Shown: positions 8,028 through 16,352 of the stretch, piece after piece
How the letters are laid out: each line of letters begins with the position of its first letter
How positions within the stretch are numbered: position 1 is the first letter of the stretch
NCBI RefSeq assembly: GCF_963675635.1
Contig: NZ_OY776488.1
Span: 1,835,501 to 1,899,500 of the forward strand
Direction of reading: 5' to 3'
DNA from: an uncultured Pseudodesulfovibrio sp.
GTDB taxonomy: Bacteria; Desulfobacterota; Desulfovibrionia; Desulfovibrionales; Desulfovibrionaceae
DNA length: 64,000 nucleotides
Program-made: the position numbers and the translations under genes
Notes under the pieces: model-generated
Told to the model about the DNA's origin: nothing
What the model saw: the letters and a program-made list of their open reading frames with translations, nothing else
Database searches by the model: none

Positions 8028-8684
8028 CTATTTCAGGGCGTCAGCCACCACCTCATGGCCCAACCGATGCAACATCATTCCGATGCGCTCACCCTTTTTG
8101 GCTGTATCGCGATAATATATCAGCGCCTTCTCAATGATAACCAACGCCTCATCATCAGTGACACCCTTGGCAAGACGCAACCCCGGGGCTGCGCGATGGC
8201 GTGCGGAACCGCCGAAAAGGACATTCCACCCCTTGGCAATTCCCACCAGACCAATGTCACGCACAAAACTCAATCCACAGGCCATGCCGCAACCGGAAAC
8301 CCCGCTCTTCACCTTGAAAGGATACGGGCCATTGGCCTTGATGACTTCAAGCAGGCGGTCGCCAATCTCCCGAGTGTTCTGCTGACCATATTTGCACAGC
8401 TCGCCACCGGGGCAAACAGAAACACCTGGGGGACACTTCGGAATAGAACGGCCGAGAGCGGACACGACCTCATCAAGTATATCTTTTGACACGCCTTCCA
8501 GATTCATGCGCTGCCCGGTGGTTGCCCGAAGCGTAATTCCAGGGTGCGCCTCCATGACTCCTATGACACTTCTAGTCATGCCTGGAGTCAGTAACCCCTG
8601 ATTGAGGCATAAACGAAGGGCATATGTACCGTCCTTCCTTTCTATCGGCATAACTGTCACGGACTCAGAGCTTATTGAAACCAT
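8028..8684 (-). CDS. Small assimilatory-type siroheme sulfite reductase
   Basis: The 218-residue protein has the nitrite/sulfite reductase half-domain followed by the coupled siroheme/[4Fe-4S] cysteine motif: CPGGELCKYG (residues ~92-100) and GCGMACG (~130-136). It matches the 27-kDa single-subunit assimilatory-type sulfite reductase known from Desulfovibrio vulgaris in length and motif layout. It reduces sulfite to sulfide in vitro; its role beside the dissimilatory enzyme is uncertain. An AAGGAG site lies seven bases before the ATG at 8684. The gene is transcribed alone, convergent with tonB and divergent from hydA. Confidence 0.85.
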   Translation of the reverse strand: MVSISSESVTVMPIERKDGTYALRLCLNQGLLTPGMTRSVIGVMEAHPGITLRATTGQRMNLEGVSKDILDEVVSALGRSIPKCPPGVSVCPGGELCKYGQQNTREIGDRLLEVIKANGPYPFKVKSGVSGCGMACGLSFVRDIGLVGIAKGWNVLFGGSARHRAAPGLRLAKGVTDDEALVIIEKALIYYRDTAKKGERIGMMLHRLGHEVVADALK

Positions 8685-9064
8685 TAACTATCTCCTTACT
8701 ATAAACATTGCCCTCTCTGGCCAGAAACGGCTCCTCCATCAATGCAATGGAGAGGCTTTCCAGAGGAGGGAAGATCATCGAGATTTAAAACGAAATCCTC
8801 TCATATACGATCCTTCTCAACACGCATGTGCGGAGTGTACGCAATTCCCCACACACTTCTAGGCTGTTTTACACTTATTTCACGGCATATAAAGGATACG
8901 AGCGCACACAGTACACACCACGACGAAATTATTATCATCTCTTCCGAAAAGCAGTCTTGACACGACTATGACTTTTAAAATAGTAGCCGTATAGTGTTAC
9001 TATTTTCAATTTCGTGTTAATTGATGGTATATCTCATACCGTGATTAGCAAAGGAGGGTATCCA
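8685..9064. other. Divergent intergenic region between the sulfite reductase and hydA
   Basis: These 380 bases contain no supportable gene. The part near the sulfite reductase holds a small hairpin (CTCCAT/ATGGAG around 8732-8750). The hydA side holds a possible promoter and a dyad, listed separately. The SD sequence AAGGAGG for hydA is at about 9050-9057. Confidence 0.5.
8957..9006 (+). promoter_or_regulatory. Predicted hydA promoter with overlapping dyad
   Basis: A consensus -35 box TTGACA lies at 8957-8962; with 16-bp spacing the -10 is AATAGT (4 of 6). A 9-bp inverted repeat, AAAATAGTA at 8977-8985 and TACTATTTT at 8998-9006, overlaps the -10 region and start site, where a repressor would act. 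The regulator is unknown. Confidence 0.4.
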
Positions 9065-10405
9065 ATGTCTGGATGCACACCAAAGTCGTCACCGGTTGTT
9101 ACGCCGGTCGACCTTTCTTCAGTCCACCCGAACAAGGAGGGAACAATGAAACTGATTGAAGGCGTCATGTACCAAAACAACGCACCCAAAGGGATTGACC
9201 CGGACAATATCTATTTCGTCCAGGTTGATGCCACAAAGTGTGAAGCTTGCGGTTCATGCGAAGAAGTTTGCGCGACAGGCGCAATTCAATCAATTAATGA
9301 GGACGGTATTCGGCAGGTTGTTGATCCGGCAGCCTGCATGAACTGCGGCCAATGCCTGACCAATTGTCCTTACGGCGCCATCTACGAAGGCGTTTCCTAT
9401 GTCGATGAAATCTTTGAAAAGCTCAAAGACCCTGACACCATCGTCGTGTCCATGCCCGCTCCCGCGGTTCGCTATGGTCTGGGCGAATGTTTCGGTGCGC
9501 CGACCGGCACCTATGTCGGCGGGAAAATGCATACGGCCTTGCGTCAGCTCGGCTTCAACTACATATGGGACAACGAGTTCACCGCCGATGTGACCATCAT
9601 GGAAGAAGGCACCGAACTCATTCAGCGTGTTCAGGAACAGGGCAAAGAAGGCGCTCGTCCGCTGCCTCAGTTCACATCGTGCTGTCCTGGCTGGGTCAAG
9701 TTCACCGAGACCTTCTACCCGGATCTGCTGCCGAACCTGTCCAGCTGCAAGTCTCCCATCGGCATGCTGGGACCGCTGGCCAAGACATACGGTGCGCATG
9801 AAACACACACCGAAGCCAAGAAAATCTATACAGTGTCCATCATGCCCTGTATCGCCAAGAAGTATGAAGGCCTCAGGCCGGAGCTGGCTGACAGCGGCTT
9901 CCGTGACACCGATGCCACCATCAACACCCGTGAACTTGCCTACATGATCAAGACAGCGGGCATCAACTTCAACAGCCTGCCTGACCAGAAACCCGACGCG
10001 GTTCTGGGTGACTCAACTGGCGCAGCAACCATCTTCGGCACCAGTGGCGGTGTCATGGAAGCAGCCCTGAGACTGGCTTATGAAGTGCTTTCCGGCAAGA
10101 AACTGAGCGATCCGAACATCAAGGTTGTTCGTACCCACGAAGGTATCAATACCGCCGATGTTGAAGTACCCGGTTTCGGCACGGTCAAGATTGCCGTGGC
10201 AAGCGGACTCGATAATGCCGCCAAACTGTGTGATGAAGTCAGGGCAGGTAAATCGCCTTATCACTTCATTGAAATCATGACCTGTCCCGGTGGTTGTGTG
10301 AACGGCGGTGGCCAGCCCATTGATCCGGACATCACAGCATCCCTGTTCAGCAGCACGGTAGCCCAGATTAACAAGCGCTTCCGGGCACGCAAGATCACGG
10401 CATAA
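9065..10405 (+). CDS. hydA: Periplasmic [FeFe] hydrogenase large subunit
   Basis: The 446-residue protein has two ferredoxin-type [4Fe-4S] motifs (CEACGSCEEVC from residue ~59 and CMNCGQCLTNCP) and the three H-cluster motifs TSCCPGW, MPCIAKKYE and TCPGGCVNGGGQP, so it is a catalytic hydrogen-activating subunit. It lacks its own signal; in the Desulfovibrio enzyme export depends on the Tat signal of the small subunit, which follows here by 13 bases. Two in-frame starts each have a strong AAGGAGG site: 9065 (used here) and 9146, which would give 419 residues and matches the usual N-terminus more closely. Confidence 0.93.
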   Translation: MSGCTPKSSPVVTPVDLSSVHPNKEGTMKLIEGVMYQNNAPKGIDPDNIYFVQVDATKCEACGSCEEVCATGAIQSINEDGIRQVVDPAACMNCGQCLTNCPYGAIYEGVSYVDEIFEKLKDPDTIVVSMPAPAVRYGLGECFGAPTGTYVGGKMHTALRQLGFNYIWDNEFTADVTIMEEGTELIQRVQEQGKEGARPLPQFTSCCPGWVKFTETFYPDLLPNLSSCKSPIGMLGPLAKTYGAHETHTEAKKIYTVSIMPCIAKKYEGLRPELADSGFRDTDATINTRELAYMIKTAGINFNSLPDQKPDAVLGDSTGAATIFGTSGGVMEAALRLAYEVLSGKKLSDPNIKVVRTHEGINTADVEVPGFGTVKIAVASGLDNAAKLCDEVRAGKSPYHFIEIMTCPGGCVNGGGQPIDPDITASLFSSTVAQINKRFRARKITA

Positions 10406-10418
10406 GGAGAGATACGAT

Positions 10419-10757
10419 ATGAAAATGAACAGACGCGGTTTCATCAAAACCTGCGGATTCATGGCCGGTTACGCAGTTCTTGGCGTAAACATCACCAAAG
10501 AAGCCATAGCCAGTACCATGAGCTTCGTGGGCCTGCGCCAGAAGTCCGTGTACGACGCGGATGCCAACTCGAAGATTTACGCGATCAGAAAGTCTCAGGA
10601 CAATCCCATGATCAAGAAAATCTACGACAAGAAAGACGGCTTCCTGCATGAAGGACCGTGCGGACACATGTCCCACCACCTGCTGCACACGCATTATATT
10701 GATCGTAGCGCCAAGGCTGCCGCTCTCAAGAGCAAGGGCTTCAAACTGAAATTCTAA
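10419..10757 (+). CDS. hydB: [FeFe] hydrogenase small subunit with Tat signal
   Basis: The 112-residue protein starts with a twin-arginine signal (NRRGFIKTCGFMAGYAVLG), which carries the folded HydAB dimer to the periplasm. The mature part resembles the small subunit that wraps around HydA in Desulfovibrio enzymes, with a GPCGHMSHHLLHTHY segment near its C-terminal half. GGAGAGATACGAT precedes the ATG. It is separated by 13 bases from hydA and the pair is co-transcribed. Confidence 0.92.
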   Translation: MKMNRRGFIKTCGFMAGYAVLGVNITKEAIASTMSFVGLRQKSVYDADANSKIYAIRKSQDNPMIKKIYDKKDGFLHEGPCGHMSHHLLHTHYIDRSAKAAALKSKGFKLKF

Positions 10758-10980
10758 AACGCTAACAGCGTTGACCTGCGGCTAGGGCACATCTGACCCA
10801 AGGGCAAACGCTTATTCCTTCTCTCCCAACATATTTTGAGCCATTCACCAATGGAGATCCTACCCCATTGATCCAATCTTTCGGCTTCTGTCGTAATACT
10901 AATTTAAAAAAGTTATACACTAAGTGCAACTTTTTCTTGATTCGTATTCTTTTTTCTCTTATCACTTCTTTCCAGAACAC
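10758..10980. other. Intergenic region after hydAB
   Basis: These 223 bases hold a short hairpin (AACGCT/AGCGTT, 10759-10774) just after the hydB stop, without a T tract, then AT-rich sequence that may contain the promoter of the maturation operon. I see no gene here. Confidence 0.4.
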
Positions 10981-11139
10981 CTCCAATCGGAGAAAATCTG
11001 CCTGCGGTAAGGGTTAGCCTGAGCCACAGGGTGGAGCCAACTAGACTCTACCCCGCTTGCCACAAGCAGATTAATGTCTTGAAGCTCCCCCACCGTTCCC
11101 GCCAGCAGATCGCCCGGAAGTGCTAAGCCGGGCTTTCTC
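10981..11139 (+). ncRNA. Candidate structured leader of the hydrogenase maturation operon
   Basis: Several stems can be drawn by eye on the plus strand. P1 pairs AATCTGC (10995-11001) with GCAGATT (11066-11072). Inside it GGTAAG (11006-11011) can pair with CTTGCC (11056-11061, one G-U) and GGGTGGAG (11029-11036) with CTCTACCC (11046-11053, one G-U). Downstream a GC-rich hairpin, GCCCGG (11112-11117) with CCGGGC (11128-11133), is followed by TTTCTCC, about 40 bases before the first gene. The layout, a multi-branched fold plus a terminator-like hairpin, is that of a riboswitch or attenuator, but it matches no class I know. A 64-codon antisense frame across the same bases is an alternative explanation of the non-random sequence. 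Confidence 0.35.
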
Positions 11140-11176
11140 CTGCACTGTGAGATCAATGATCGACAAAGGAACTTGT

Positions 11177-11419
11177 ATGGAAAAACGACTGGGAATCATC
11201 GGCATCATAATCAAGGATCGATACAAAGCGGCCTCAGCAGTGAACAACATACTCAGCGATCATGGAGAGATGATTGTCGGACGTATGGGACTGCCGTTCA
11301 AGGACAGAGGCGTAAACATCATTGATCTGATTATCGAAGCGACCACCGACGAAGTAGGTGCCCTGACTGGAAAACTGGGCATGCTCGACGGCGTTCAAGT
11401 CAAATCACTTTTGGTATAA
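11177..11419 (+). CDS. TM1266-type iron-only hydrogenase system regulator
   Basis: The 80-residue protein (KRLGIIGIIIKDRYKAASAVN, then IVGRMGLPFKDRGVNIIDLI) is a small ferredoxin-fold/ACT-like protein of the family annotated as putative iron-only hydrogenase system regulator, commonly next to hydEFG. The ATG at 11177 was chosen because AAAGGA precedes it and the protein then has the family's length; a frame extension to 11120 has no ribosome site. It heads the maturation operon, 17 bases before hydG. Its molecular role is not established. Confidence 0.85.
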   Translation: MEKRLGIIGIIIKDRYKAASAVNNILSDHGEMIVGRMGLPFKDRGVNIIDLIIEATTDEVGALTGKLGMLDGVQVKSLLV

Positions 11420-11436
11420 AACAGGGAGTAGACACC

Positions 11437-12861
11437 ATGAAACTGGATAGCACTTTGGGTAGCGGTCTGGAAAATTTCATTGACGACACCGTTATCCGTT
11501 CCGAAATGGATAAAGCGGAAAACCCCGATCCTGGACTTGTCCGGGACATTCTCGCCAAGGGATTGGAACGCAAGGGACTTACACCGTTTGAGGCAGCTGT
11601 ACTGTTGAAAAACACAGACAAGCAACTGGACGAAGAGATCTTCCAAACCGCCATGACGATCAAGAAGGGAATTTACGGCAACCGGCTGGTACTCTTCGCC
11701 CCCCTCTACATCTCGAACGAATGCGTCAACCAGTGCGCTTATTGTGGCTTCAAAGCCACCAACAACGATCTGGAACGCAGAACGCTCACAACGGAAGGCA
11801 TCCAGCAGGAAGTAACCGTCCTTGAAGACCAGGGGCACAAACGCCTGCTGCTCGTCTACGGTGAACACCCCAAATATGACGCCGAATGGATTGCCCAGAC
11901 TGTTCGCGACGTATACGCAGTCACTTCGGCAAAAAGCGGTGAAATCCGCCGCGTCAATATCAACTGTGCACCTCTGGACGTCGATGGTTTCAGAAAGCTG
12001 CATGAAGTCGGCATCGGTACCTATCAATGTTTCCAGGAAACATATCATGTCCCGACGTATGAAAAAGTCCACATGTCCGGCCGAAAAACCGATTTCCTGT
12101 GGAGACTGCACGCCATGCACCGTGCTCAGGAAGCCGGTATTGACGATGTCGGTATGGGAGCGCTTTTCGGTCTGTATGACACCACATACGAAGTTTTGGG
12201 GCTCCTCCATCACGCACGCCAGCTCGAACGGGACTGGGGTGTCGGCCCGCACACCATTTCCTTCCCGAGACTGGAACCGGCCCTTGGCTCGGACATGTCG
12301 TACAACCCGCCCTACCCAACCTCCGACCACGAATTCAAAAAGATTGTGGCCGTCCTGCGCATAGCGGTCCCGTACACAGGGCTGATATTGACCACCCGAG
12401 AAAATGCAGACTTCCGCGCAGAGCTTTTGCAGATGGGAGTCTCTCAGATCTCGGCAGGATCACGCACCTACCCTGGCGCATACAGCGACCCGGAATACGA
12501 CAGGCCAGGTGTACAGCAGTTCTGTGTTGGCGACAGCCGCAGTCTGGACGAAATCATTCGTTCAATCTCCGGCGAACACGACTACGTCCCCTCCTGGTGT
12601 ACGGCCTGCTATAGGCTGGGTCGCACAGGCGAGCACTTCATGGAGTTGGCAAAAACAGGGTTCATCCAGAACTTCTGCCTGCCCAACGGATTGCTCACCT
12701 TCAAGGAATATCTTGAGGATTACGCCTCCGAAGAGACCAAGAAAGTAGGAGAGGCACTCATCTCCCGAGAAATCGAAGGATATGCAGATCTCAAACAGAA
12801 AAAGTTACTTACAGAACGACTGACCCGAATCGAAGCTGGCGAACGAGACCTGTATCTGTAA
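11437..12861 (+). CDS. hydG: [FeFe] hydrogenase maturase HydG (radical SAM tyrosine lyase)
   Basis: The 474-residue protein has the radical-SAM cluster motif CVNQCAYC (CX3CX2C, residues ~94-101) and the C-terminal CTACYRLG...FIQNFC cysteines that bind the second iron-sulfur cluster on which an Fe(CO)2(CN) synthon is built. HydG splits tyrosine to give the CO and cyanide ligands of the H-cluster. Length and order match the family. GGGAG precedes the start. Confidence 0.95.
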   Translation: MKLDSTLGSGLENFIDDTVIRSEMDKAENPDPGLVRDILAKGLERKGLTPFEAAVLLKNTDKQLDEEIFQTAMTIKKGIYGNRLVLFAPLYISNECVNQCAYCGFKATNNDLERRTLTTEGIQQEVTVLEDQGHKRLLLVYGEHPKYDAEWIAQTVRDVYAVTSAKSGEIRRVNINCAPLDVDGFRKLHEVGIGTYQCFQETYHVPTYEKVHMSGRKTDFLWRLHAMHRAQEAGIDDVGMGALFGLYDTTYEVLGLLHHARQLERDWGVGPHTISFPRLEPALGSDMSYNPPYPTSDHEFKKIVAVLRIAVPYTGLILTTRENADFRAELLQMGVSQISAGSRTYPGAYSDPEYDRPGVQQFCVGDSRSLDEIIRSISGEHDYVPSWCTACYRLGRTGEHFMELAKTGFIQNFCLPNGLLTFKEYLEDYASEETKKVGEALISREIEGYADLKQKKLLTERLTRIEAGERDLYL

Positions 12862-12878
12862 CCGGTAGAACAAGTACG

Positions 12879-13445
12879 ATGAAGACCCCGAACTCTTCCT
12901 CCATGCGATGCGAACGCGATATCATCAGCGAGTTGAATGTGCCTGCCAATGCCTATTATGGCATTCACACCTTGCGGGCTGCACAGAACTTCCCCTTCTC
13001 GGGGCAGCGACTTCACCCCGCATTCATCAGGGCATATGCGCACCCCAAACGCGCATGTGCACTGACCAACGCGGACCTCGGATTTCTATCCGAAAAACGT
13101 GGTGATGCCATCGCAACAGCATGCATGGAGGTTGAGTCCGGAAAACTGCATGACCACATCATCGTCGATCCGTTTCACGGTAGCGCCAATACTTGGACAA
13201 ACATGAACTTCAATGAGGTCATCGCCAATCGGGCGAATGAGATCATGGGAGAAAACCATGACAAAGACGCCATGATGCACCCTATACATCATGTCACCAT
13301 GCACCATTCCACCAACGACACGTGTCCAACAGCCCTCAAAAAAGCTGTCCTGAATTTTCTTGTGGAGCTTGAAGACGATGTTTCAAAATCTCAAAACCTC
13401 CTTCAGCGCAAGAAAATCGAATTCCGTGAGGTGAAAAGCACATGA
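12879..13445 (+). CDS. Half-length aspartase/fumarase-superfamily protein
   Basis: The 188 residues align with the N-terminal domain of aspartate ammonia-lyase: VPANAYYGIHTLRAAQNFP, then TNMNFNEVIANRANEIMG and STNDTCPTALKKAV. Full enzymes have about 460-470 residues. This one stops just where GRTHLQDA, carrying a catalytic histidine, would follow, and lacks the later GSSxMPxKxN loop. The HPNDHVNxSQS segment is altered to HPIHHVTMHHS. It therefore cannot be a normal lyase. The reading frame is intact and coupled by ATGA to the next gene, so it may have a new role in H-cluster assembly or be a stable remnant. ATG 12903 is an alternative start. Confidence 0.75.
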   Translation: MKTPNSSSMRCERDIISELNVPANAYYGIHTLRAAQNFPFSGQRLHPAFIRAYAHPKRACALTNADLGFLSEKRGDAIATACMEVESGKLHDHIIVDPFHGSANTWTNMNFNEVIANRANEIMGENHDKDAMMHPIHHVTMHHSTNDTCPTALKKAVLNFLVELEDDVSKSQNLLQRKKIEFREVKST

Positions 13446-14035
13446 AAATAGTCGCAGGAATCGACGCGCTGAACACCCCGAAACTGTTTGCGGCCGCCAA
13501 CAGAAGAATCATCCTCCATGCCGCAGTGTACGGGGCGTTCGCAAAATCCGAAGCCCATTGCAACGCCCTCTCGGAAGCAATACACAAACCAAAATTTAAA
13601 AGATTGGACATCATCGCCATCGACCCAAAACACGGTTCGGCATGGACAACCTCTTTTCTTGGAGCACTCAGGTTCGGAATATCCACTCAAGGAATTACGG
13701 ACGAAGTCGCATCATCGCATCAATTCCTGACAGATCTTTCCGCCCGGTATCCTGACAAGATACATCTGCATCCCGCCCACAGGCTGCCCTGCCTGCCAAT
13801 AATCGTCGCCGACGATACAATCGTTTTCGGCCAATATGCTCACGCCGGAGAACATGCTCCACAAGGCTTCTGGGGTATGGTCAAAACCGATGTTGAAAGG
13901 CTGCTGGGATGGACCGAAACGGGCAAGGCGCCGACCTGTGCCACCAACGAGGAAGTCGCCGCCTTCCGTTTGATCAACGACTGCGTCAGAGCCATGAACA
14001 ACACCATCAACCCACCGCAAATATGCATACCTTAA
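13442..14035 (+). CDS. Unknown protein between aspA-like gene and hydE
   Basis: I do not recognise this 197-residue protein. It looks soluble and alpha/beta, with segments RLDIIAIDPKHGSAWTTSF, HPAHRLPCLPIIVADDTIVFG and QYAHAGEHAPQGFWGMV. The last two recall the second half of phospholipase-D-like nuclease/transferase folds, but no HxKxxxxD motif is present. It starts within the stop of the aspartase-like gene (ATGA) and overlaps hydE by 13 bases, so it is an integral part of the operon. A link to hydrogenase maturation is suggested only by position. Confidence 0.7.
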   Translation: MKIVAGIDALNTPKLFAAANRRIILHAAVYGAFAKSEAHCNALSEAIHKPKFKRLDIIAIDPKHGSAWTTSFLGALRFGISTQGITDEVASSHQFLTDLSARYPDKIHLHPAHRLPCLPIIVADDTIVFGQYAHAGEHAPQGFWGMVKTDVERLLGWTETGKAPTCATNEEVAAFRLINDCVRAMNNTINPPQICIP

Positions 14036-15102
14036 AAGAACACGACATTCTCACATACCTGACAGGTGCGAACGAAAATGAACTCTTCGAGCGCGCCAAC
14101 ACAACCAAAGTTCATACGTTCGGCAATGAAGTATACCTTCGCGCGATCATTGAATTCTCCAACGTCTGCAACAAGAAATGCCACTATTGCGGGCTTCGGG
14201 CTCCCAATGGAGAAATAGCCCGCTACCGCATGCAGGATACGGATATACTGAACGCCGCTTCGATGGCCGTGTCAGAAGGAGCGGGAACCATCGTACTCCA
14301 ATCCGGCGATGATTTCAGTTATTCCACACAGACCATCGGCACCATTATCAGCGAGATCAAAACACGACACGATGTGGCTGTAACCCTTTCTCTGGGCGAC
14401 CGGGGCATAGATGAATACGCCTTTTGGCGCGACTGTGGCGCAGACCGTTGCCTGGTAAAACTGGAGACCACCAACCCCAGGCTCTACAAGCGTCTCAGAG
14501 ACGGCGAAGAGTTTTCTTCACGGCTGCACAGGGTCGAATCCCTGCGGGCTCTCGGCTATGAGATAGGCTCTGGCGTTATCGTCGATCTCCCCGATTCGAA
14601 CCTCATTTCCGCTCTTCAGGACATCCTGTTCCTCACTGATTTGGACCTGGACATGATTGCCGTCGGACCGTTCATTCCCCATCCCCAAACACCGTTGGCT
14701 CATGCCGAGCACGGCAGCATCGAGCTGTCACACAGAATGACGGCCATATTACGAATTCTCAACCCGCATGCCAACATCCCGGCAACGTCCGCATTAAGTG
14801 CTCTGGAGCCGGAATCTCAGGAACTTGCCCTGACTCGGGGATGTAACGTGATCATGCCCTCCATGACACCGAACACCCACCGCGCGGACTACAATATTTA
14901 TCCAGGAAAGAACGAATCAGACATTGACATCACAGATTCACTGGCGCTGGCCAAAGACATGATCCGTTCCCTCGGATTTGTACCGTCATCATCCAAAGGA
15001 TTCTCACCAAGGAGAAACAATGTCCTCGAAAGCACCCCGCGGAGTGCGGCTGGTCATAACACTCGCCGGACGGCGGAATGCAGGCAAGTCGTCACTGATT
15101 AA
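14023..15102 (+). CDS. hydE: [FeFe] hydrogenase maturase HydE (radical SAM)
   Basis: The 359-residue protein has the radical-SAM motif CNKKCHYC (residues ~47-54) in the HydE context and the barrel segments SGDDFSYSTQTI and LVKLETTNPRLYKRL. HydE processes the HydG product during H-cluster dithiolate assembly. The ATG at 14023 overlaps the upstream gene by 13 bases. At the 3' end the frame runs 83 bases into hydF, giving a basic tail (FSPRRNNVLESTPRSAAGHN) not expected in HydE, so either the overlap is real or the true end was altered by a small indel. Confidence 0.92.
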   Translation: MHTLKEHDILTYLTGANENELFERANTTKVHTFGNEVYLRAIIEFSNVCNKKCHYCGLRAPNGEIARYRMQDTDILNAASMAVSEGAGTIVLQSGDDFSYSTQTIGTIISEIKTRHDVAVTLSLGDRGIDEYAFWRDCGADRCLVKLETTNPRLYKRLRDGEEFSSRLHRVESLRALGYEIGSGVIVDLPDSNLISALQDILFLTDLDLDMIAVGPFIPHPQTPLAHAEHGSIELSHRMTAILRILNPHANIPATSALSALEPESQELALTRGCNVIMPSMTPNTHRADYNIYPGKNESDIDITDSLALAKDMIRSLGFVPSSSKGFSPRRNNVLESTPRSAAGHNTRRTAECRQVVTD

Positions 15103-16222
15103 CGCAATCACCAATCAGGAAATAGCCATTGTCTCGGATATGCCGGGGACAACAACAGACCCTGTTGCAAAACACTATGAGTTGCTTCCACTTGGTCCGG
15201 TAACATTTTACGATACTGCCGGACTTGATGACACGGGTGAGCTTGGAGAACTGAGGATCAAGGCAACACGAAAGGTCCTCTGGCGATCAGACGTGGCTGT
15301 TGTTGTTGTCGGCGAAAATGGCCTGACTCCCTATGAATTTGAAATCATCAATGACATCCGCGAACTGGATATCCCCTTCATCATCGTCTTCAACAAAAGT
15401 GACCTTAAAGAGGCGTCGGCCAAAGACCTCGATTACTGCCGGGAAAAAGGAATACGATTCCTGCTGATGTCAGCCGAGAAAGGGGCTCATATAGATGACC
15501 TCAAGCAGGCGATAATCGACATCGCACCTGCAGAAATGAAATTCGACCCGGTCCTGGCAGGCGACCTCATAAATGAAGGCGACTGGGTGGTCTGTGTTGT
15601 GCCGATCGACCTCGCCGCTCCCAAGGGACGACTCATCCTGCCTCAAGTACAGGTGCTCCGAGAAATTTTGGACTGTGATGCATTATCGATAACCGTCAAG
15701 GAACGGGAAATCGAAGAGGCCCTGGCATGCCTTAACCGCAAACCGGCACTGGTTATAACCGATTCGCAGGTTGTGCACAGTGTGGCCGGAGATGTCCCGG
15801 AGGACATACCGTTAACCACCTTTTCCACGCTGTTCGCCCGATACAAGGGAGATCTTTCAAAGCTCGTGGAAGGCGCTCAAAGTATCGATACCCTGGAGGA
15901 CGGCGACACCATCCTCATTGGCGAAGCCTGCTCCCACCATCCCGTGGCCGATGATATCGGTCGGGTCAAGATCCCACGCTGGATAAAACAATACACAGGC
16001 AAGGATCTCACATTTGAAACCTATTCGGGCCATGATTTTCCCGAAGACCTGGAGCGATTCAACCTCGCCATCCACTGCGGTGCCTGTATGCTCAACCGAA
16101 CCGAGATGCTGCGCCGCATAAACGAATGCTCCCGTCGAGGCGTCCCCATCACCAATTTCGGCGTCGCCATCTCCAAAGTGCAGGGAGTGCTTGATAGGAT
16201 ACTTTCACCTTTTGCCCTCTAG
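15020..16222 (+). CDS. hydF: [FeFe] hydrogenase maturase HydF (GTPase scaffold)
   Basis: The 400-residue protein has an N-terminal GTPase domain (GRRNAGKSSLINAIT, DMPGTTTDPV, DTAGLDD, NKSD), a middle dimerisation domain, and the C-terminal cluster-binding residues CSHH and IHCGAC typical of HydF. It holds the assembled 2Fe subcluster and transfers it to HydA. The ATG at 15020 follows AAGGAG and lies inside the 3' end of hydE. It is the last gene before a bidirectional terminator. Confidence 0.95.
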   Translation: MSSKAPRGVRLVITLAGRRNAGKSSLINAITNQEIAIVSDMPGTTTDPVAKHYELLPLGPVTFYDTAGLDDTGELGELRIKATRKVLWRSDVAVVVVGENGLTPYEFEIINDIRELDIPFIIVFNKSDLKEASAKDLDYCREKGIRFLLMSAEKGAHIDDLKQAIIDIAPAEMKFDPVLAGDLINEGDWVVCVVPIDLAAPKGRLILPQVQVLREILDCDALSITVKEREIEEALACLNRKPALVITDSQVVHSVAGDVPEDIPLTTFSTLFARYKGDLSKLVEGAQSIDTLEDGDTILIGEACSHHPVADDIGRVKIPRWIKQYTGKDLTFETYSGHDFPEDLERFNLAIHCGACMLNRTEMLRRINECSRRGVPITNFGVAISKVQGVLDRILSPFAL

Positions 16223-16271
16223 AATCGGTCTTTGAAATAGAATTTAGCAAACGTCATCAATTACGAAAAAG

Positions 16272-16301
16272 GGGCTGCACCACATGCAGCCCTCTTTTTT
16301 T
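16272..16301. terminator. Bidirectional terminator between hydF and the iron cluster
   Basis: GGGCTGCA (16272-16279) and TGCAGCCC (16285-16292) form an 8-bp stem with a 5-base loop. T-rich sequence follows on the plus strand and an A run precedes it, so it can serve both the hydF operon and the convergent minus-strand operon. Confidence 0.8.
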
Positions 16302-16352
16302 ACACCCCTTGAATTGGCCAAGGTTGCTTTCTCAGTCAGATTTCATGGGAGG

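Noticed and set aside
10981-11139. Assigning this leader to the Moco, cobalamin, SAM or SRP RNA classes
   Set aside because: None of their conserved core sequences could be matched; only generic stems are present.
10962-11156. A 64-codon minus-strand frame before the hydrogenase maturation operon
   Set aside because: It has no ribosome site, no recognised domain and lies in an expected leader region. Kept only as an alternative to the structured RNA.
13909-14022. A longer hydE starting upstream at 13909
   Set aside because: The extension lies wholly within the 3' part of the preceding gene in another frame and reads as Gln/Arg/His-rich shadow sequence.
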